Shown here: piece by piece, positions 6,658 through 10,244 of the stretch
Layout: each line of letters opens with the position of its first letter
How positions within the stretch are numbered: the stretch's first letter is position 1
NCBI GenBank assembly: GCA_025934615.1
Contig: JAICXS010000036.1
Span: 1-10,244 of the forward strand
Direction: 5' to 3'
DNA length: 10,244 nt
Source: Nitrospiraceae bacterium
Lineage (GTDB): Bacteria; Nitrospirota; Nitrospiria; Nitrospirales; Nitrospiraceae
The notes under the pieces: generated by a model
What the model was told of the DNA's origin: nothing
The model's input: the letters and a program-made list of their open reading frames with translations, nothing else
The model's database searches: none
Made by a program: the position numbers and the translations under genes

Positions 6658-6763
6658 AGGGACGGGATAAGCCAGACTTACCTCAGTGCTCGCAGAACGC
6701 GCACCATCAGAATGTGCTCGTTCGATGCGCGCAGTGGAGTCAAGCCTGGCCTATCCCATCCCT
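6658..6763 (+). repeat. Palindromic element, copy C (purS-purQ)
   Basis: The outer arms 6658-6684 and 6737-6763 pair over 27 positions with five mismatches: C-A, three A-C and one C-T. The core 6686-6739 is nearly identical to copy B. Within it, 6687-6693 pairs with 6727-6733 with one T-C mismatch, GAACG 6695-6699 pairs with CGTTC 6719-6723, and GCAC 6701-6704 pairs with GTGC 6714-6717 around the loop CATCAGAAT. Copy C begins five bases after the purS stop and is in the same orientation as copies A and B. Confidence 0.9.
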
Positions 6764-6776
6764 GATTTATTTTTTT
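6658..6776 (+). terminator. Possible intrinsic terminator formed by element C
   Basis: The long stem of element C is followed by a T-rich stretch, 6766-6776, ending in seven consecutive T residues. A stem followed by a U run on the + strand fits an intrinsic terminator. The stem is far longer than usual and the T run starts a few bases after it, so efficiency is uncertain. Termination here would separate purQ and purL from purS. TGTAAT at 6778-6783 and 6789-6794 resemble -10 boxes for restart, but I find no good -35. Confidence 0.45.
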
Positions 6777-6808
6777 ATGTAATGCAAATGTAATGAAGGG
6801 TTGAGCGG

Positions 6809-7534
6809 ATGAATATCGGCGTCGTCACATTTCCAGGATCCAATTGCGATCATGACTGCCAGTACGTGTTGGCGGATGTGCTGGGGCAGACGGTGCAGAT
6901 GGCGTGGCATAAAGAGACTTCGCTGAACGGGTTGGATGCGATCATCTTGCCGGGCGGCTTTTCGTATGGCGACTATTTGCGGACCGGGGCGATTGCGCGA
7001 TTTTCACCGGTGATGGGAGCGGTGAAGGAGTTTGCGTCGGCCGGTGGACTGGTGCTTGGAATCTGTAATGGGTTTCAGATTTTGCTGGAAGCCGGCTTGC
7101 TGCCCGGCGCGATGCTCCGCAATCGTTCGCTGTCCTTCATCTGTAAGGATGTCTATGTGCGTGTTGAAAATGCCGCGACGGCTTTCACAGGCCGGTGTGA
7201 GCCTGCCCAAGTGCTGAAAATTCCTATCGCTCATGCCGACGGCAACTACTACACCGACGATGTGACACTTTCTCAATTGAAAGCGACTGCCCAAGTCGTC
7301 TTTCGCTACTGCACGCCGGACGGCGAAGTGACACCGGAAGCCAATCCGAACGGCTCGCTCGATAATATTGCCGGCATCGTCAACGTCAAAGGAAATGTCC
7401 TCGGCATGATGCCGCATCCGGAGCGCTGCGTCGAGGATATGCTGGGTAATGACGCGGGGCGGCTAATTTTTATGTCGATGCTGGATGTGCTGAAGAAAGC
7501 CAGTCAAAATATAAAGATGGTGTCGACGATTTAA
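6809..7534 (+). CDS. purQ: FGAM synthase glutaminase subunit PurQ
   Basis: This 241-residue class I glutamine amidotransferase releases ammonia from glutamine for PurL. The nucleophile is Cys86 in LGICNGFQ. The triad is completed by His203 and Glu205 in MMPHPER. The N-terminus IGVVTFPGSNCDHDC and LPGGFSYGDYLR are typical of the family. The length is slightly above the usual 225-235. GAAGGG at 6795-6800, eight bases before the ATG, is the ribosome-binding site. In many bacteria purL follows directly, but here an unrelated low-GC segment separates the two. Confidence 0.96.
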   Translation: MNIGVVTFPGSNCDHDCQYVLADVLGQTVQMAWHKETSLNGLDAIILPGGFSYGDYLRTGAIARFSPVMGAVKEFASAGGLVLGICNGFQILLEAGLLPGAMLRNRSLSFICKDVYVRVENAATAFTGRCEPAQVLKIPIAHADGNYYTDDVTLSQLKATAQVVFRYCTPDGEVTPEANPNGSLDNIAGIVNVKGNVLGMMPHPERCVEDMLGNDAGRLIFMSMLDVLKKASQNIKMVSTI

Positions 7535-7631
7535 TGAGGCTCTTTCGATACTCCCCTGAGTGGATTCTGTACCACCGATCCGCGGCAAGGGCAAATTCAT
7601 CTCATGGCAGTTACTTTGAATTAAGGCTTTG

Positions 7632-8156
7632 ATGTCCGGCACAAAGATTCCATCAGCAGTAATAGCTGAGGTTAGCGATATTCTCAGTTCTCACTATTAC
7701 AGCCATAGTAAGCTCAATACGTTGTTTCAACGATGCGGGGCACCAGACGAAATTCCAACAGGAAACTGTGTTGATAAGTGTGCTGAATGGCTAAGGGCAA
7801 CGAATAGCGATGAAACGCGTGATGCTATTTCTGTGCTCGGCTGTGTTCTGCAGGAGTTCATGGATTTTGAAAAAGGGGAGGAAGATCCTGTATGGAAAGC
7901 AAAGAAGGAGAGAGTCAAGCGGACACTTGAAAAGCACGGCCTTTCCTATCAAATGGGAGGGACAATTCTGGGTGCCCTTACAGGAACTCCAACGCGCTCG
8001 CTTCAGACAATTATACGGGAAAAGGATCTCATTGGTCTCGGTACGGAGTTTGAGCGAGCCTTAATATCTGTTCAGTCCGATCCTCCCGCCGCGATAACAG
8101 CGGCATGCGCCATCTTAGAACTTTATTTAAGACTTATATTCAGGACAAAAGCTTAG
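7632..8156 (+). CDS. N-terminal fragment of the abortive-infection family protein
   Basis: The frame from ATG 7632 encodes 174 residues; a TTG one codon earlier is also open. AAGG at 7623-7626 is a fair ribosome-binding site. Residues up to about 165 look authentic, including an acidic/basic helical stretch EKGEEDPVWKAKKERVKRTL and the Abi-type lead-in DPPAAITAACAILE. The final ten or so residues (LRLIFRTKA) are out of register with the family and precede the premature TAG at 8154-8156. If translated as it stands, the product lacks the conserved C-terminal domain. Confidence 0.55.
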   Translation: MSGTKIPSAVIAEVSDILSSHYYSHSKLNTLFQRCGAPDEIPTGNCVDKCAEWLRATNSDETRDAISVLGCVLQEFMDFEKGEEDPVWKAKKERVKRTLEKHGLSYQMGGTILGALTGTPTRSLQTIIREKDLIGLGTEFERALISVQSDPPAAITAACAILELYLRLIFRTKA

Positions 8157-8452
8157 TATTGCCGAAAGACCAATCTATCAAGCCGCTATGGAAGATTGTA
8201 CAGGATCACTTGGGACTTCAGCCAAGTTCCGTTATCGAGCAGGATATGAACAGGATTCTCGGGGGGTTGTCATCCATTGTCGATGGAGTGGGAGCTTTAC
8301 GAACACATGCTGGCTCTGCACATGGTAGGGGAAGAGATCCCTATCTTATAACTGGAAAACATGCTCGACTGGCCATCCATTCTGCACACACTCTAGCTAC
8401 CTTTATCCTTGAGACTTGGGATGAGATACGAACAGCCAACACTTCGAGCTGA
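8105..8452 (+). CDS. C-terminal Abi_C domain fragment
   Basis: The frame from ATG 8105 encodes 115 residues. The first eight or so (MRHLRTLF) are an out-of-register reading of the upstream gene. From KTYIQDK onward the sequence is a well-formed Abi_C-type domain, with SLWK-like KPLWKIVQ, ILGGLSSIVDGVGALRTHAG, SAHGRG (about residues 71-76) and HARLAIHSAHTLATFILETW. I see no ribosome-binding site for ATG 8105, so it is more likely the second part of a broken gene than an independent one. Its stop lies 11 bp before purL. Confidence 0.5.
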   Translation: MRHLRTLFKTYIQDKSLVLPKDQSIKPLWKIVQDHLGLQPSSVIEQDMNRILGGLSSIVDGVGALRTHAGSAHGRGRDPYLITGKHARLAIHSAHTLATFILETWDEIRTANTSS

Positions 8453-8463
8453 ATGAGCTTTTA

Positions 8464-10244
8464 ATGCCTACTGTAATCACCAAAGATCTGATCACTCAAC
8501 ACAACCTCTCCGACGACGAGTACAAGAAAATCGTTGAGGTACTGGGACGTGAGCCGAACTTGACTGAGTTGGGGATGTTTTCGGTCATGTGGTCGGAGCA
8601 TTGCTCCTATAAATCGTCGCGCGTGCATTTGCGAAAGTTGCCGACGACGGGGCCGCGTGTGGTGCAGGGGCCGGGGGAGAATGCGGGGGCCGTGGATATC
8701 GGCGATGGCTTGTGCGCGGTGTTCAAAATGGAGTCGCACAATCATCCGTCGTTCATCGAGCCGTATCAAGGCGCGGCGACGGGCGTGGGCGGCATTCTGC
8801 GCGACATCTTTACGATGGGGGCGCGCCCGGTCGCCTTGTTGGACTCGCTACGTTTCGGCTTATTGGATCAGCCGTTGAACCGGCATTTGGTGAAAGGGGT
8901 CGTCGCCGGGATCAGTGGCTATGGCAATTGCATGGGCGTGCCGACGATCGGCGGTGAAGTCGTCTTCAACGACATCTATAGCCACAACCCACTCGTAAAT
9001 GTGTTTTGTCTCGGGATCGCGAAGAAGGACAAGATTTTTAAGGGTAAGGCGGCCGGGGTCGGCAATCCGGTGATCTACGTCGGCTCGAAGACGGGGCGGG
9101 ATGGCATTCATGGCGCGACGATGGCGTCCGATTCGTTCGATGAAGCGTCGGAGTCGAAACGGCCGACGGTCCAAGTCGGCGATCCGTTCACGGAGAAGCT
9201 TCTCTTGGAGGCGTGCCTGGAACTCATGTCCGGTGATTTGCTCGTCGGAATTCAAGACATGGGCGCGGCAGGACTAACCAGTTCATCGTGTGAGATGGCG
9301 TCCCGCGCCGATAACGGCATCGATCTCGATCTGACTCATGTGCCTCGCCGGGAACCCGGCATGACGGCATATGACTTGATGCTCTCCGAATCGCAAGAGC
9401 GCATGTTGATGGTGGCGAATCAAGGGAAGGAAGACGAGGTCATCCGCATTTGCAAGAAGTGGGACCTCGATGTGGCGGTGGTCGGACGTGTAACCAATGA
9501 CGGTATGCTGCGGGTGCGCGATCAAGGAAAGGTCGTGGCGGAAATTCCGGCAAAGGCGCTGGCGGACGACGGCCCGAAATACGAGCGGCCCAATGCGCCA
9601 CCGGCGTATCAGGAATATTTGCAGGCGCTCAATCTCGATGTATTGCCGGATGTAAAGGATGCCACCGCCGTATTGCTCTCGCTGTTGGAGTCACCGACGA
9701 TTGCCAATAAGCGCTGGGTGTACGAGCAATACGATCATATGGTCCGGACGAATACACTCGTCCGGCCGGGGTCGGATGCCGCCGTCATTCGCGTGAAGGG
9801 TACGAACAAGGCGCTGGCGATGACGACGGATGGGAACGGCCGCTATTGCGTGTTGAATCCCTACGCCGGTGGCAATATTGCCGTGGCCGAAGCGGCGCGC
9901 AATTTAGTGTGCTCCGGGGCGGTGCCGATTGGGGTGACGGATTGTTTGAACTTCGGCAATCCGGAGCGGCCGGATGTGATGTGGCAGTTCATCCTTTCCA
10001 TCGAGGGTATTAAGGACGCCTGCGAAGCGTTTCAGATTCCGGTCGTGAGCGGTAATGTCAGTTTCTACAATGAGACGAATGGGCTGTCGATCTATCCAAC
10101 GCCTATTCTCGGGATGGTTGGTTTGATTGAACCGGCCGACCGTGTGGTCACGCAATGGTTCAAGCATGCAGGCGATGCGGTGATTCTGCTCGGGGCCACA
10201 CGAGAAGATTTAGGTGGAACGGAATATCTGCGTGTGATTCATCA
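8464..10244 (+). CDS. purL: FGAM synthase large subunit PurL (runs off window)
   Basis: This is the ATP-dependent synthetase that converts FGAR to FGAM using ammonia delivered by PurQ through the PurS bridge. The 593 residues in the window show no stop, and the small-type PurL is usually about 740 residues, so about 150 are missing past the edge. Features are MWSEHCSYKSS with the catalytic-region His46, FKMESHNHPSFIEPYQGAAT, GVGGILRDIFTMGARP, GDPFTEK, IQDMGAAGLTSSSCEMA, LSESQERML, and in the second half TDGNGRY, LNFGNPERP and VSGNVSFYNET. ATG 8464 fits the family N-terminus. Only a weak purine stretch (GAATGAG, 8451-8457) precedes it, and the region upstream belongs to the inserted Abi-type gene. 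The native purQ-purL coupling may therefore have been lost. Confidence 0.96.
   Translation, partial: MPTVITKDLITQHNLSDDEYKKIVEVLGREPNLTELGMFSVMWSEHCSYKSSRVHLRKLPTTGPRVVQGPGENAGAVDIGDGLCAVFKMESHNHPSFIEPYQGAATGVGGILRDIFTMGARPVALLDSLRFGLLDQPLNRHLVKGVVAGISGYGNCMGVPTIGGEVVFNDIYSHNPLVNVFCLGIAKKDKIFKGKAAGVGNPVIYVGSKTGRDGIHGATMASDSFDEASESKRPTVQVGDPFTEKLLLEACLELMSGDLLVGIQDMGAAGLTSSSCEMASRADNGIDLDLTHVPRREPGMTAYDLMLSESQERMLMVANQGKEDEVIRICKKWDLDVAVVGRVTNDGMLRVRDQGKVVAEIPAKALADDGPKYERPNAPPAYQEYLQALNLDVLPDVKDATAVLLSLLESPTIANKRWVYEQYDHMVRTNTLVRPGSDAAVIRVKGTNKALAMTTDGNGRYCVLNPYAGGNIAVAEAARNLVCSGAVPIGVTDCLNFGNPERPDVMWQFILSIEGIKDACEAFQIPVVSGNVSFYNETNGLSIYPTPILGMVGLIEPADRVVTQWFKHAGDAVILLGATREDLGGTEYLRVIH

Larger units (their letters stand above)
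7632..8452 (+). pseudogene. Frameshifted abortive-infection family gene (Abi_C domain)
   Basis: Two overlapping frames together make one protein of about 273 residues. The first (from ATG 7632) runs into the family-like DPPAAITAACAILE and then loses register near 8121-8130, ending at 8156. The second continues with KTYIQDKSLVLPKDQS and carries the conserved C-terminal region RTHAGSAHGRG with HARLAIHSAHTLATF. The register change equals one missing base. I identify the C-terminal half with the abortive infection C-terminal domain (Abi_C type) from memory of its motifs. The N-terminal half is helical with no motif I can name. GC is visibly lower: about 43 percent on 7681-7740 against about 75 percent on 8641-8700. 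The segment 7535-7631 before it holds no gene. This suggests acquisition by transfer, followed by decay or a sequencing error. Confidence 0.75.

Noticed and set aside
2711..6763. Integron attC sites as an explanation for elements A-C
   Set aside because: attC sites keep conserved outer R boxes (GTTRRRY and its complement) with variable centres. Here the centre is conserved and the outer arms vary.
2711..6763. CRISPR array
   Set aside because: Only three copies, thousands of bases apart at two of the three positions, without regular spacers or cas genes.
7535..7631. Element-like hairpin or promoter in the purQ to Abi-gene gap
   Set aside because: Only short, weak complementarities (for example GTGG with CCAC) are present. 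There is no match to the A-C core and no convincing promoter.
8115..8135. Programmed -1 ribosomal frameshift in the Abi-type gene
   Set aside because: No canonical slippery heptamer is in register and no clear stimulatory structure is seen. A simple mutation or sequencing error explains the data better.

Overview
The window reads as a bacterial chromosome segment, most likely from Nitrospira or a close relative. This is inferred from the moderately high GC content, the run NarK-type transporter / ribBA / ribH / nusB / purB / purC / purS / purQ / purL, and the protein style; no marker gene proves it. All convincing genes lie on the + strand and are packed tightly.

Layout. Positions 1-209 are a leader. 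Next come a 12-TM nitrate/nitrite-type MFS transporter (210-1421), bifunctional ribBA (1490-2713), ribH (2838-3377), nusB (3378-3845), purB (3954-5336) and purC (5333-6046). These are followed by an unrecognised two-helix membrane protein (6193-6417), purS (6414-6653), purQ (6809-7534), a low-GC frameshifted gene with an abortive-infection C-terminal domain (7632-8452), and purL (8464 to beyond the window end). RibBA and RibH supply the first committed step and the penultimate step of riboflavin synthesis. NusB is an antitermination factor. PurB, PurC and the PurS/PurQ/PurL complex are de novo purine enzymes. Start/stop overlaps at purB-purC and at the small ORF-purS junction, and the zero gap at ribH-nusB, point to operon organisation.

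The most unusual content is intergenic. Three copies of one palindromic element follow the stop codons of ribBA (2711-2805), purC (6036-6135) and purS (6658-6763), all in the same orientation. They share a core of about 54 bp that folds as a hairpin. Each core is flanked by outer arms that differ completely between loci yet are complementary within a locus. Two copies show a compensatory base-pair change. The last copy is followed by a T run and could terminate transcription inside the purine operon. I do not recognise this element as a named family.

The second notable point is the abortive-infection-type gene placed exactly between purQ and purL, with clearly lower GC and an apparent one-base frameshift. 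Smaller oddities are a His-to-Gln change at a metal-ligand position in the RibB half of RibBA, a coupled small membrane protein ahead of purS, a 33-nt all-purine tract, and C-rich/G-rich repeats between nusB and purB.
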